From the NCBI RefSeq assembly GCF_004216565.1, contig NZ_SGWV01000011.1, forward strand, positions 310,001 through 374,000: a DNA stretch of 64,000 nucleotides. Reading direction: 5' to 3'. The position numbers and the translations under genes are program-made. Within the stretch, counting starts at the first letter, position 1. Every line of letters begins with the position of its first letter. Under the pieces are notes generated by a model. It worked only from the letters and a program-made list of their open reading frames with translations. It had not been told where the DNA came from and searched no databases. Below are positions 8,661-18,725 of this stretch, piece by piece. Origin of the DNA: Sphaerotilus mobilis (GTDB lineage: Bacteria > Pseudomonadota > Gammaproteobacteria > Burkholderiales > Burkholderiaceae_C).

Positions 8661-9893
8661 ATGATCGTTCGACCCACTCAACTTGTCGCCGCGCTCATCG
8701 CGGGCTTTGCCATGGTCGGCGCCGCTCAGGCGCAGAAGGCCGAGGTCATCCACTGGTGGACCTCCGGTGGCGAAGCTGCCGCGATCAAGGAATTCGCCAA
8801 CATGTACAACAAGATGGGCGGTTCCTGGCAGGACAACCCCGTCGCCGGTGGCGGCGGTGGCGCTGCCCGCACCGTGATCATCAACCGCATGCAGGGTGGC
8901 GACGCCCCGACGGCGGCCCAGTTCAACTACTCGAACCAGTATCGCGAAGCGATCACGGCCGGCCTGCTGAACAACCTGGACGACCTGGCCAAGAAGGAAA
9001 ACTGGGACGCCGCGCTGCCCGAGTCGATCAAGACCTCGATCAAGGTCAACGGCAGCTACTACGCCGTGCCGGTGAACCTGCACATGCCGCACTGGGTGTG
9101 GTCCAACAAGGCTGTGCTGGCCAAGGCTGGCGTGACCAAGGATCCGCAGAACCTGGCCGAAGTCATGGCTGCGATGGACCAGGTCAAGGCCAAGTTGCCT
9201 GGCGTCGTGCCGCTGGCCCTGGGTGGTCAAGGCTGGCAGGAAGCCATCCTGTTCCAGGACGTGCTGCTGGCCAACGGCGGCAAGGACCTGTGGCTGAAGG
9301 TCTTCAAGGACAAGGACCTGTCGAGCAAGGAATTCCGCAAGACGCTGGAAGACTTCCGCAAGCTCAAGGGCTATGTCGACGCCGGCTCGCCGGGCCGCGA
9401 CTGGAACCTGGCCACCGGCATGGTCATCGAAGGCAAGGCTGCTTTCCAGTACATGGGTGACTGGGCCAAGGGCGAGTTCATCAACGCCGGCAAGGTGCAG
9501 GGCAAGGACTTCGGTTGCGCCCTGGTGGCCGGCCCGAACACGCCTTACATCATCGGCGGCGACGTGTTCGTCTTCCCGAAGAGCGACAAGCCTGGCGTGA
9601 AGGAAGCTCAGGCCAAGCTGGCAGCCATGATGTATTCGAAGGACGGCCAGGTCGCCTTCAACAACAAGAAGGGCTCCATCCCCATCCGCACCGACGTGGA
9701 CCTGACCAAGGTCGACGCCTGCGCAGCCATCGGCGTGAAGGCGCTGAAGGAGCGCCGTCTGCTGGAAAGCCAGGACCAGCTGATGTCGCCGGACGCCAAC
9801 GGCGCGATGAACGATGCCATCAGCAAGTTCTGGAACTCTGACCAGTCGGTTGACGACGCGCTGAAGGCCATGCAGGTCGCTGTGAAGCGCTGA
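8661..9893 (+). CDS. Sugar ABC transporter substrate-binding protein
   Basis: A 410-residue periplasmic protein with signal peptide (LVAALIAGFAMVGAAQAQ) and family-1 solute-binding features: VIHWWTSGGEAAAIKEF, MQGGDAPTAAQFN, and a C-terminal FVFPKSDKPGVKEA. It resembles glucose/mannose-type binding proteins (GtsA-like) of proteobacteria. AGGAG precedes the ATG at a good distance. A degenerate operator-like ACACCGGTTTTC lies at about 8540 in the gap before it. It feeds the two permeases downstream. The substrate is inferred to be a beta-linked gluco- or manno-oligosaccharide or monosaccharide from the neighbouring hydrolases. Confidence 0.92.
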   Translation: MIVRPTQLVAALIAGFAMVGAAQAQKAEVIHWWTSGGEAAAIKEFANMYNKMGGSWQDNPVAGGGGGAARTVIINRMQGGDAPTAAQFNYSNQYREAITAGLLNNLDDLAKKENWDAALPESIKTSIKVNGSYYAVPVNLHMPHWVWSNKAVLAKAGVTKDPQNLAEVMAAMDQVKAKLPGVVPLALGGQGWQEAILFQDVLLANGGKDLWLKVFKDKDLSSKEFRKTLEDFRKLKGYVDAGSPGRDWNLATGMVIEGKAAFQYMGDWAKGEFINAGKVQGKDFGCALVAGPNTPYIIGGDVFVFPKSDKPGVKEAQAKLAAMMYSKDGQVAFNNKKGSIPIRTDVDLTKVDACAAIGVKALKERRLLESQDQLMSPDANGAMNDAISKFWNSDQSVDDALKAMQVAVKR

Positions 9894-9917
9894 GGCGCTG
9901 CGCGGCGGATCGTTTGA

Positions 9918-9986
9918 GGCTGGGCGTCTCGCCCAGCCCACGAACCGGTCCGTCGCACCGGACGGCGCGCCGCGTGCGCGCCGTCC
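9918..9986 (+). terminator. Two consecutive hairpins between binding-protein and permease genes
   Basis: The first stem is GGCTGGGCG at 9918-9926 with CGCCCAGCC at 9930-9938 (loop TCT). The second is an 11-bp perfect stem, GGACGGCGCGC at 9960-9970 with its complement at 9976-9986, followed by a pyrimidine run TCTTTCTCTTCCCC. Their place directly after the binding-protein gene fits partial termination or mRNA 3'-end protection, which commonly keeps binding-protein expression above permease expression. An operator-like AACCGGTC lies between the two stems. Confidence 0.65.
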
Positions 9987-10068
9987 TCTTTCTCTTCCCC
10001 GATTTCTGCCCTCAGGCGCCCAAGCGGGCCAGCCTGCGGACATCGTGTTGCCGATGGAGTGCCCAACG

Positions 10069-10968
10069 ATGGCGGCGAACAAGCGACCCCGACGGTTGAA
10101 CCTGGCCGTGCACATGGCCCTGCTGCCGATGGCGATCACGGCCCTGCTGGCCTATGTCGGCTCGGTGCTGTGGAGCATCCGCATCTCCTTCACCTCGTCG
10201 AAGATGTTCACGTCATCCGACTTCGTCGGCATGGCCCAGTACACCCGCCTGTGGGAGACCGACCGCTGGACGGCGGCCGTGCAGAACATGGGCGTGCTGG
10301 TGTTTGTCTACATCGTCGCGGTGATCGTGCTGGGCACCCTGATGGCGATCTTCATCGACCAGCAGGTCAAGGCCGAGAGCTGGTTCCGCACCATCTTCCT
10401 CTACCCCTACGCGATGAGCTTCGTGGTCACCGGCCTGATCTGGCAGTGGCTGTTCAACCCGACCATGGGCCTGCAGAACGTGGTCGTCGGCCTGGGCTTC
10501 GAGAGCTTCCGGCTGGACTGGACGGTGAGACCCGAGACCGCGATCTACGCCATCGGCCTGGCCATGGTGTGGCAGGGCAGTGGCACCACCATGGCGATCA
10601 TCCTCGCGGCGCTGCGTGGCGTCGATGAAGAGCAGTGGAAGGCCGCCCGCCTGGACGGTGTCTCCAAGCCGCGCTATTACTTCAACGTCGTGCTGCCCCA
10701 GCTCGGCCCGGCCTATGCGACCGCGCTGGTGCTGCTGGCCGTGGCGCTGGTGCGCACCTATGACATCGTGCTGATCATGACCAGCGGCGGCCCCGGTGAT
10801 GCCAGCGAGGTGCCGGCGAAATTCATCATCGACCACCTCTTTGGACGCAACAACATCGGCCTGGCCTCGGCCGCCTCGGTGGTGCTGCTGCTGACCGTGT
10901 TCTCGGTGCTGGCACCGCTGCTGTACTGGCGCTCGCGGGTCGAGGCTCGCCAGAACGCCGGCCATTGA
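10069..10968 (+). CDS. Sugar ABC transporter permease (MalF/UgpA type)
   Basis: An inner-membrane protein of about 299 residues with six hydrophobic segments. It has the typical EAA loop EEQWKAARLDGVSKPRYYFNV near the C-terminus and the early LLPMAITALLAYVGSVLWSI segment. ATG 10069 is chosen because GGAG stands nine bases upstream; an ATG at 10054 and a GTG at 10045 are in frame. It forms the channel heterodimer with the next gene. Confidence 0.9.
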   Translation: MAANKRPRRLNLAVHMALLPMAITALLAYVGSVLWSIRISFTSSKMFTSSDFVGMAQYTRLWETDRWTAAVQNMGVLVFVYIVAVIVLGTLMAIFIDQQVKAESWFRTIFLYPYAMSFVVTGLIWQWLFNPTMGLQNVVVGLGFESFRLDWTVRPETAIYAIGLAMVWQGSGTTMAIILAALRGVDEEQWKAARLDGVSKPRYYFNVVLPQLGPAYATALVLLAVALVRTYDIVLIMTSGGPGDASEVPAKFIIDHLFGRNNIGLASAASVVLLLTVFSVLAPLLYWRSRVEARQNAGH

Positions 10969-10979
10969 AAGGGTTCCCC

Positions 10980-11897
10980 ATGACCACCCATCAGAACCTG
11001 TCGTCCCCCGCCGCCAAGCCGGCGGTGGCCCAGCGGCCGCGCAAGCCGCTGTTCACGCCGGCGCGCATCGGCATCTACGCCTTCCTGATCAGCGTCTCGG
11101 CCTTCTTCCTGCTGCCGCTCTACGTGATGCTGATCACGTCGCTGAAGACCACGGACGAGGTGCGCCAGGCCATGCTGTTCGGCTGGCCGGCCATCCCGCA
11201 GTTCGGCAACTGGGTCGAGGCCTGGTCGACTGCCTGCATCTCGATCGCCTGCGAGGGCATCCAGGGCGGCTTCTGGAACTCGGTGCGCATCGTCGTGCCG
11301 GCCACCCTCATCTCGGTGCTGCTGGGCGCGCTCAACGGCTACGCGTTGAGTTTCTGGCGCAACAAGTGGGGTGACCTGCTGTTCGGGATCATCCTGCTGG
11401 GTGCCTTCGTGCCCTTCCAGATCATGATCTTCCCGCTGGTGACGTGGTTCCGCATGGGCGGCTTCTACAACACCTACTGGGCCATCGTGCTGACGCACTG
11501 CATCTTCGGCATGCCGGTGCTGACCATCCTGTTCCGCAACTACTACGTCGCCGTGCCGCAGGAGCTGTTCAAGGCCGCGCGCATCGACGGCGGCGGCTTC
11601 TGGCGCATCTTCTTCCAGCTGATGCTGCCCATGGCCACGCCGATGCTGATCGTCGCGGTGATCCTGCAAGTGACCGGCATCTGGAACGACTTCATGTTCG
11701 GCCTGATCTTTGCCGGCAAGGACAACTACCCGATGACGGTGCAGCTCAACAACCTGGTCAACACGACCCTGGGCGAGCGTCGCTACAACATCGACATGGC
11801 CGCCACCATCCTGACCTCGCTGGTGCCGCTGGCGGTGTACTTCTTCTCCGGTCGCTGGTTCGTGCGCGGCATCGCCGCAGGCGCGGTCAAAGGCTGA
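10980..11897 (+). CDS. Sugar ABC transporter permease (MalG/UgpE type)
   Basis: An inner-membrane protein of about 305 residues. The first membrane segment is IGIYAFLISVSAFFLLPLYV, followed by the periplasmic loop TSLKTTDEVRQ. The EAA loop is PQELFKAARIDGGGFWRIFF, and it ends with a typical FVRGIAAGAVKG tail. It starts 12 bases after the first permease's stop. The pairing of two dissimilar permeases with one ATPase follows the CUT1 sugar-importer plan. Confidence 0.91.
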   Translation: MTTHQNLSSPAAKPAVAQRPRKPLFTPARIGIYAFLISVSAFFLLPLYVMLITSLKTTDEVRQAMLFGWPAIPQFGNWVEAWSTACISIACEGIQGGFWNSVRIVVPATLISVLLGALNGYALSFWRNKWGDLLFGIILLGAFVPFQIMIFPLVTWFRMGGFYNTYWAIVLTHCIFGMPVLTILFRNYYVAVPQELFKAARIDGGGFWRIFFQLMLPMATPMLIVAVILQVTGIWNDFMFGLIFAGKDNYPMTVQLNNLVNTTLGERRYNIDMAATILTSLVPLAVYFFSGRWFVRGIAAGAVKG

Positions 11898-11926
11898 ACC
11901 CTCCAAACCTCTAGCACCTACACATC

Positions 11927-13006
<1,080 letters not shown>

Positions 13007-13016
13007 ACGGAGCCCG

Positions 13017-13060
13017 CCCCCGCGACGGCGCCCGCTGGCGACGTCGACGGGGGTTTTCTT
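13017..13060 (+). terminator. Rho-independent terminator after sugar importer
   Basis: The arm CCCCCGCGACG at 13017-13027 pairs with CGTCGACGGGGG at 13042-13053 (one-base bulge), and TTTTCTT follows directly. It ends the importer operon and separates it from the mannosidase gene, which has its own operator-like site. Confidence 0.75.
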
Positions 13061-13071
13061 GGAACGCCGAC

Positions 13072-13083
13072 GAAACCGGTTCC
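13072..13083 (+). promoter_or_regulatory. LacI-type operator-like site before beta-mannosidase gene
   Basis: GAAACCGGTTCC contains the perfect 8-base palindrome AACCGGTT at 13074-13081, the same core as the site at 7034-7043. It lies 35 bases before the mannosidase start and just after the upstream terminator, where a repressor could block initiation. Confidence 0.6.
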
Positions 13084-13117
13084 ACTGTCCGCCCCGCGCG
13101 GACCTGGGAGGACGGAC

Positions 13118-15634
13118 ATGCACGACCAGGCATCCCCATCGATCGCCCGTTGCCTGCACCAGGGCTGGCAGCTGCGTGAGGTCGATCCCGCCCAGGATCT
13201 CGCCACGCAGGCCGCGTCCGGCGAGGGCTGGATCGCGGCGCAGGTGCCCGGCACCGTCTACCGCGACCTGCAGGACGCCGGCCGCATCCCCGATCCCTAC
13301 ATCGCTCGCCACGAGGCCGAGGTGCAATGGGTGGCCGAACGCGACTGGCTCTGGCGGCTCGACTTCCAGGTCGATGCCAGCGAGGTCCGCCGCCACATGG
13401 CCTTGTGTTTCGACGGTCTGGACACCATCGCGCAGGTCTGGCTGGACGGCCGGCTGATCGCCCGCAGCGAGAACATGTTCGTGCCGCTGCAGGTCGACCT
13501 CGACCCGGCCCGTGACCTCACCCCCGGCCCGCACCGGCTGTTGATCCGCTGCGACAGCGCCCTGAACCACGGCCGCATGCTGCAAGCCCGGCTGGGCACG
13601 CGCCCGCTCTGGAACGGTGACAGCAGCCGCCTCTATGTGCGCAAGGCGCCCTACCACTACGGCTGGGACTGGGGTCCGACACTGTTGACGGCCGGCCCCT
13701 GGAAGCCGGTGCGGCTGCAGGCCGACGACGTCCGTCTGGTGTCGCTGCACAGCCCCGTCTGGCTGGCCGACGACCTGGGCCGCGCCCGCATCGACGTGGC
13801 GCTCGAACTGGCCGGGATGCTCGATGGCATCGAGGTCGAACATGTGCTGGTCGATGCCGACGGTGCCGAGGTGGCACGCCAGCGCAGCCCGGCCAGTGGC
13901 TCGCACCAAGCCGGTCTGGCCATCGCCCAGCCGCGCCTGTGGTGGCCGGCAGGGCAGGGCGGCCAGCCGCTCTACACCTTGACGACGCGCTTGTGGCGCG
14001 GCGAGGTCGAACTCCGGCGTGAGCAACGTCGCATCGGCCTGCGCCGCATCCGGCTGGTGCAGGAGCCTGTCGCTGGCGAGGCTGGCCTGAGCTTCTACTT
14101 CGAGGTCAACGGCCGCGCCTTCTTCTGCGGCGGCGCCAACTGGATTCCGGACGACCTGCTGCTCGAACGTGTCAGCCCGGCGCGCTACCGCGACCGCGTG
14201 CTGACCGCCGTCGACGGTGGCCACACGATGCTGCGTGTCTGGGGCGGCGGCATCTACGAGGACGAGGCCTTCTACGACGCCTGCGATGAACTCGGCGTGC
14301 TGGTCTGGCAAGACTTCCTGTTCGCCTGCGGCCTCTACCCGGCGCATGACGCCTACCTGGCCAGCGTCGAGGCCGAGGCGCGTGCCGCCATCACCCGGCT
14401 GCGCCACCGCGCCAGCCTGGCGATCTGGTGTGGCAACAACGAGGACTACACGCTGGCCGAATCGGTCGGCGCACACGGCCCCGGCAGCGACACGGTGCGC
14501 TTCGAAGCCCGCCGCATCTACGAACAGCTGCTGCCCACGCTGTGCGCCGAGCTCGACCCGCTGCGGCCCTACTGGCCCGGCAGCCCCTACACGCCCGGTG
14601 TCGACGGCTTGCAGAACTCGCAGGACAAGACCGCCGGCGACCGTCACAGCTGGGAGGTCTGGCACCAGCTGATGCTGCCCTACCAGCGTTATGCCGAGGT
14701 CGGCGCGCGCTTTGTCAGCGAGTTCGGCCTGCAGTCGCATCCCTCGCTGGCGGTGCTGCATGCAGCGATCCCCGATGAGGCCGAGCGTCGACCGGGCAGC
14801 CGCACGCTGCAGTGGCACAACAAGGCCTCGTCGGTGGTCGGCGCGGACGGCCATCGCCGCCTGGCCGTCTACCTGGCCGACAACCTGCCGCCGGTGACGA
14901 CGCTGGCCGCCGAGGTGCAGGCCACCCAGTTCATCCAGGCCGAGGCGATGCGCCATGCCTACGAGGCCTTCCGGCGCCGCTGGCAGCGCCCGGGCGCTCG
15001 TGCCTGTGGCGGGGCGCTGGTCTGGCAGCTCAACGACTGCTGGCCGGTCTCCAGCTGGGCCATCGTCGACAGCGCCGGCCAGCGCAAGCCCGCCTGGCAT
15101 GTGATCCGCCGGGCGCTGGCGCCACTGGCTTGTGCGGTGCGGCGCGATGCGGCCGGGGTGAGCGCCTGGGCGATGTCGTCGCTGGACGTTGAGATTGAGG
15201 TTCAGGCCACCTGGGTGATCCAGCGATTGAATGGATTGCCTTTGGGTGAGCACGACGAACTCGTCCGCTTGGCTCCGAACGGAACCACCGAACTGAGTCC
15301 ACCCAAGCGGTGGTGCGACGGGCTTGACGTGCCACTGATCGCTGGCTTGCGCCTGAACCATGCTGGGCATGAGGTGGGTGCCACGTCATGGCCCGAGCCG
15401 TTGCGCTGGCACACGCTCAGGGATCCCCACGTCGAAGTTGTCCAGTCGTCTGATGGGTTTGTGACGGTCAGCGCGAGTCGCCCCGCCAAGGGCATCTGGC
15501 TCGATGCGCCAGGCGCCACCTTCGCCGACAACTTCATCGACCTGCTGGCCGGCGAATCGCGCGAGATCCGCGTCGAAGGCCCCATCGACGACCTGCGTGT
15601 CGTCAGCCTGTTCGACCTGCAGGCTGCGGCTTGA
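13118..15634 (+). CDS. Beta-mannosidase, glycoside hydrolase family 2
   Basis: An 838-residue enzyme with the GH2 domain order: N-terminal sugar-binding jelly roll (DGLDTIAQVWLDGRLIARSEN), immunoglobulin-like domain, then a TIM barrel. The acid/base is E442 in WCGNNED and the nucleophile E535 in FVSEFGLQS. The KAPYHYGWDWGP block is specific to beta-mannosidases within GH2. It would release mannose from the non-reducing end of beta-1,4-manno-oligosaccharides. No signal peptide is visible, so it is probably cytoplasmic and acts on imported oligomers. The segment coding for roughly residues 690-790 is noticeably less GC-rich than the rest of the gene. The gene ends four bases before the lacI-type gene. 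Confidence 0.92.
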   Translation: MHDQASPSIARCLHQGWQLREVDPAQDLATQAASGEGWIAAQVPGTVYRDLQDAGRIPDPYIARHEAEVQWVAERDWLWRLDFQVDASEVRRHMALCFDGLDTIAQVWLDGRLIARSENMFVPLQVDLDPARDLTPGPHRLLIRCDSALNHGRMLQARLGTRPLWNGDSSRLYVRKAPYHYGWDWGPTLLTAGPWKPVRLQADDVRLVSLHSPVWLADDLGRARIDVALELAGMLDGIEVEHVLVDADGAEVARQRSPASGSHQAGLAIAQPRLWWPAGQGGQPLYTLTTRLWRGEVELRREQRRIGLRRIRLVQEPVAGEAGLSFYFEVNGRAFFCGGANWIPDDLLLERVSPARYRDRVLTAVDGGHTMLRVWGGGIYEDEAFYDACDELGVLVWQDFLFACGLYPAHDAYLASVEAEARAAITRLRHRASLAIWCGNNEDYTLAESVGAHGPGSDTVRFEARRIYEQLLPTLCAELDPLRPYWPGSPYTPGVDGLQNSQDKTAGDRHSWEVWHQLMLPYQRYAEVGARFVSEFGLQSHPSLAVLHAAIPDEAERRPGSRTLQWHNKASSVVGADGHRRLAVYLADNLPPVTTLAAEVQATQFIQAEAMRHAYEAFRRRWQRPGARACGGALVWQLNDCWPVSSWAIVDSAGQRKPAWHVIRRALAPLACAVRRDAAGVSAWAMSSLDVEIEVQATWVIQRLNGLPLGEHDELVRLAPNGTTELSPPKRWCDGLDVPLIAGLRLNHAGHEVGATSWPEPLRWHTLRDPHVEVVQSSDGFVTVSASRPAKGIWLDAPGATFADNFIDLLAGESREIRVEGPIDDLRVVSLFDLQAAA

Positions 15635-15638
15635 CGCC

Positions 15639-16691
15639 ATGAGCACCATCCGCGACGTGGCCAGGCTCGCCGGCGTGGGCGTGGCCACCGCCAGCCGCGC
15701 ACTGTCGGGCAACGGATCGGTCGCCGAGGACACCATCCTGCGGGTGCGCGACGCCGCTGAGCGGCTGGACTACCGGCCATCGAGCATCGCGCGGGCGCTG
15801 TCGCTGCGGCGCTCCGGCGCCATCGGCGTCTATGTGCCGAGCTTCGATGCGGCGTTCTACTCGTCCATCCTGAGCAGCGTCGACGAGGTGCTGCGCGCCG
15901 CCGGCCGCCACATGATTGCCTCCAACGGCTGCGGCCATGGCTCGCTGCGCCAGGAGGCGCTCGACGGCATCGACTTCCTGCTCGAACGCGACTGCGACGG
16001 CCTGCTGATCGCCAGCCACAGCCTGACCGATGACGACCTGGCCGGGCTGTTGCAGCGCCGCCCCCGCACCGTCGTCGTCAACCGCATGGTCGCCGGCCAT
16101 GAGGACCGCTGCTTCTCGGTCGACCACGAGCAGGCTGGCGTGCTGGCCGCACGCACGCTGATGAGCCAGGGCCACCGCGAGATCGCCACCATCGCCGGCC
16201 CGGACGATGCGCCCGACAACGTCGCCCGCATGCGCGGCTTCTATGCCGAGCTGGCCCGCCACGACATCCTCGTGCGGCCCGAGCACCAGGGCGGCGGCAC
16301 CTTCATGTTCGCCACCGGCGACCAGGCCACCCGGCGCCTGCTGCCCGCCCTGTGTGGCGAGGTGCCAGGCGCCGCCCGCGTCACCGCCATCTTCATCGCC
16401 AACGACCTCATGGCCATGGCCTCGATCAGCTGCTTGACCCAGGCCGGGCTGCGCGTGCCCGAGGACGTCTCGGTGCTCGGCTACGACGATTCGGCCTTTG
16501 CCCGCTACACCTCGCCGCCGCTGACCACCGTGCGCGTGCCCATCACCGTCGTCAGCGCCGATGGCTGCCGCATGCTGCTCAACGAGTGCTACGACGCCCG
16601 CCTGCCGGTGCAGCGCGGCCACCTCGCCGAGGTGGTCTGGCGCGGCACCGTGGCGGCCGGGCCTCACCCTCCGACCGGCGTGAGGCCCTGA
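15639..16691 (+). CDS. LacI family transcriptional regulator
   Basis: The 350-residue protein begins with the classic DNA-binding headpiece STIRDVARLAGVGVATASRA and the hinge helix YRPSSIARALSLRRS. A periplasmic-binding-protein-like effector domain follows (GAIGVYVPSFDAAFYSSIL, ending DVSVLGYDDSAFARYTSPPL). The start codon follows four bases after the mannosidase stop. It probably represses the surrounding glycoside genes by binding the AACCGGTT-core palindromes at 7000-7046 and 13072-13083, and is released by a sugar ligand. The regulon is inferred from proximity and operator form only. Confidence 0.92.
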   Translation: MSTIRDVARLAGVGVATASRALSGNGSVAEDTILRVRDAAERLDYRPSSIARALSLRRSGAIGVYVPSFDAAFYSSILSSVDEVLRAAGRHMIASNGCGHGSLRQEALDGIDFLLERDCDGLLIASHSLTDDDLAGLLQRRPRTVVVNRMVAGHEDRCFSVDHEQAGVLAARTLMSQGHREIATIAGPDDAPDNVARMRGFYAELARHDILVRPEHQGGGTFMFATGDQATRRLLPALCGEVPGAARVTAIFIANDLMAMASISCLTQAGLRVPEDVSVLGYDDSAFARYTSPPLTTVRVPITVVSADGCRMLLNECYDARLPVQRGHLAEVVWRGTVAAGPHPPTGVRP

Positions 16692-16781
16692 CGCCGCGCG
16701 CCCCGTCCTTGCACGTCACCTGACACCCCGTTCACGACCTGCCCCAGGTCTCCCCACCACCGTCCCCTTCGGACCGCCCTC

Positions 16782-17864
16782 ATGACCACCACCCTCGGCA
16801 TCATTGGCACCGGGAACATCTTCCCGGCCTATCTGCGCAACATCCTGCGCGCCCAGCGCAGCGGCAAGCTGCGACTCGTCGGCGTGGCCGATGGCGACAT
16901 GGCGGCAGCCGAGCGCCGCGCGGCCGAGTTCGGCATCGTCGCGATGACGGTCGACGAGCTGCTCGCCAGCGAGGCCCAGGTCATCCTCAACCTGACCCCG
17001 CCGCTGGCCCACCACGCCATCGGCATGAAGGTGCTCGGCGCCGGCAAGCACCTGTTCTCCGAGAAGCCCATGGCCGCGACTTTCGCGCAGGGCCTGGAAC
17101 TGGTCGAGACCGCCCGCAAGGCCGGCCTGCGACTGGGCTGCGCGCCCGACACCTTCCTGGGTGCCGGCGCGCAGACCGTGCGGGCCCTGCTGGACGCCGG
17201 CACGATCGGTCCGGTGCGGCATGGCTACGGCTTCTTCATGAACCACGGCCCGGACCACTGGCACCCGAACCCGGCCTTCTTCTACCAGCCCGGCGCGGGC
17301 CCGCTGTTCGACGTCGGTGTCTACCACCTGACCCACCTGGTCAACCATTTCGGCCCGGTGCAGGCGGTGCGTGCCATCGCCCACAAGACCCATGCCGTGC
17401 GCACCATCCCGCTGGGTGAACGGGCAGGCCAGAAGCTGCCGGTGGACGTCGCCACCCACGTCATCGCCCACCTCGACTTCGCCAGCGGTCCGCAGATCGT
17501 GCTGACCAGCAGCTTCGACGTCTGGAAGCACGACCACGAGCCCTTCGAGTTCTATGGCGACGACGGCACGCTGCTCGGCCCGGACCCGAACAAGTTCGGC
17601 GGCAAGGTGCGCTGGAACGTCCAGACCGGCGACTGGCAACGCGCCACCGACAAGCGCCCCTACCACGCCAATGCGCGTGGCCTGGGTCTGGTCGACATGA
17701 TCCGCGCCATCTCCGAGCAGCGCCCGCACCGCTGCAGCGCCGAGCTGGCCCTGCATGTGCTGGAGGTCATGGAGAGCACCTTGAAGGCGGCCGACCAGGG
17801 CGGCGCCGTCACGCTGTCCACCACCTGCGATCGTCCGGCCCCGCTGGACACCAAGCTGTTCTGA
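16782..17864 (+). CDS. Gfo/Idh/MocA family oxidoreductase
   Basis: A 360-residue NAD(P)-dependent dehydrogenase. It has an N-terminal Rossmann fold with GIIGTGNIFPAYLRN and the diagnostic SEKPMAATFAQG, where the lysine of EKP is the catalytic base of the family. A C-terminal alpha/beta domain carries GPLFDVGVYHLTHLVNHFG. It oxidises or reduces a hydroxyl of a sugar or glycoside; the exact substrate is unknown. It sits with a second such gene (19816) and two TIM-barrel isomerase-like genes, a grouping known from oxidative sugar and glycoside catabolism. Confidence 0.9.
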   Translation: MTTTLGIIGTGNIFPAYLRNILRAQRSGKLRLVGVADGDMAAAERRAAEFGIVAMTVDELLASEAQVILNLTPPLAHHAIGMKVLGAGKHLFSEKPMAATFAQGLELVETARKAGLRLGCAPDTFLGAGAQTVRALLDAGTIGPVRHGYGFFMNHGPDHWHPNPAFFYQPGAGPLFDVGVYHLTHLVNHFGPVQAVRAIAHKTHAVRTIPLGERAGQKLPVDVATHVIAHLDFASGPQIVLTSSFDVWKHDHEPFEFYGDDGTLLGPDPNKFGGKVRWNVQTGDWQRATDKRPYHANARGLGLVDMIRAISEQRPHRCSAELALHVLEVMESTLKAADQGGAVTLSTTCDRPAPLDTKLF

Positions 17865-17918
17865 GCCGGGCGTTCACGCCCCGCTTCATTCCCACCCGCA
17901 TAGCCCAGGAGACGTTCC

Positions 17919-18683
17919 ATGAAGGCTTCCGTCCAGATCTATTCCATCCGTGAATCCGGTGACCTCGACCAACAGTTGGCGCTGCTGCGCAAGACCGGTT
18001 TCGACTGGGTCGAGAGCGTCGCCACGCACGGCCTGTCGGCCGTCGACTTCGCCGCCAAGCTCGATCAGCACGGGCTGAAACTCTCGTCGATGCACGTTGG
18101 ACTGGCCCTGCTGGAGAGCGCCGACGAACGCGCCCGCCTGATCGAGGCCTGCCGCCTGACCGGCTGCCGCCTGATCATCATGCCGTGGCTGCCGATGGGC
18201 GAACGCCCGGCCACGGGTGCCGGCTGGGTCGCGCTGGGCCAGCGCCTGGCCGGCCTGTCGGACCTGCTGCGCGCGGCGCTGCCCGACCTGCGCGTGGCCT
18301 ATCACAACCATGAGTGGGAGCTGCTGAGCTACGACGGCCGCCCGGCGCTGGACTGGATCTTCTCGGCCGCCACGCCCGCACAACTGGGCTGGGAAGCCGA
18401 CCTCGGCTGGGTGCGCCGCGCCGGTGCCGACCCGCTCGAATGGGCCACCCGGCACGGCGAGCGCCTGCTGGCGGTCCATGCCAAGGACATCGCCGCGCAC
18501 GGCACGGCGGTCGCTGAAGACGGCTGGACGGTGCTGGGTCAGGGCATCGTCGGCTGGCCGGCGCTGTTCGCCGCGCTGAAGTCCAAGGTCGACCTGTTCG
18601 TGTTCGAGCACGACAAGCCGGTCGACTTCGAGGCCACCTTGCGTGGCAGCCGCGCCTGCCTGCGCGAGCACCTGGGTGTCTGA
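17919..18683 (+). CDS. Xylose-isomerase-like TIM-barrel protein (sugar phosphate isomerase/epimerase)
   Basis: A 254-residue single-domain protein of the AP endonuclease 2/xylose isomerase-like barrel family. Candidate metal and substrate residues are in VAYHNHEWEL, LGWEADLGWVRRAG, AVHAKDIAAH and FVFEHDKP. Related proteins act as isomerases, epimerases or, next to Gfo/Idh/MocA enzymes, as lyases or hydrolases on 3-keto-glycosides. A clear Shine-Dalgarno (CAGGAGA) precedes the ATG. The substrate is unknown. Confidence 0.85.
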   Translation: MKASVQIYSIRESGDLDQQLALLRKTGFDWVESVATHGLSAVDFAAKLDQHGLKLSSMHVGLALLESADERARLIEACRLTGCRLIIMPWLPMGERPATGAGWVALGQRLAGLSDLLRAALPDLRVAYHNHEWELLSYDGRPALDWIFSAATPAQLGWEADLGWVRRAGADPLEWATRHGERLLAVHAKDIAAHGTAVAEDGWTVLGQGIVGWPALFAALKSKVDLFVFEHDKPVDFEATLRGSRACLREHLGV

Positions 18684-18725
18684 CGCCGACCTGTTCCTTG
18701 ACGACCTGCATCGAGGAGAGACCCG

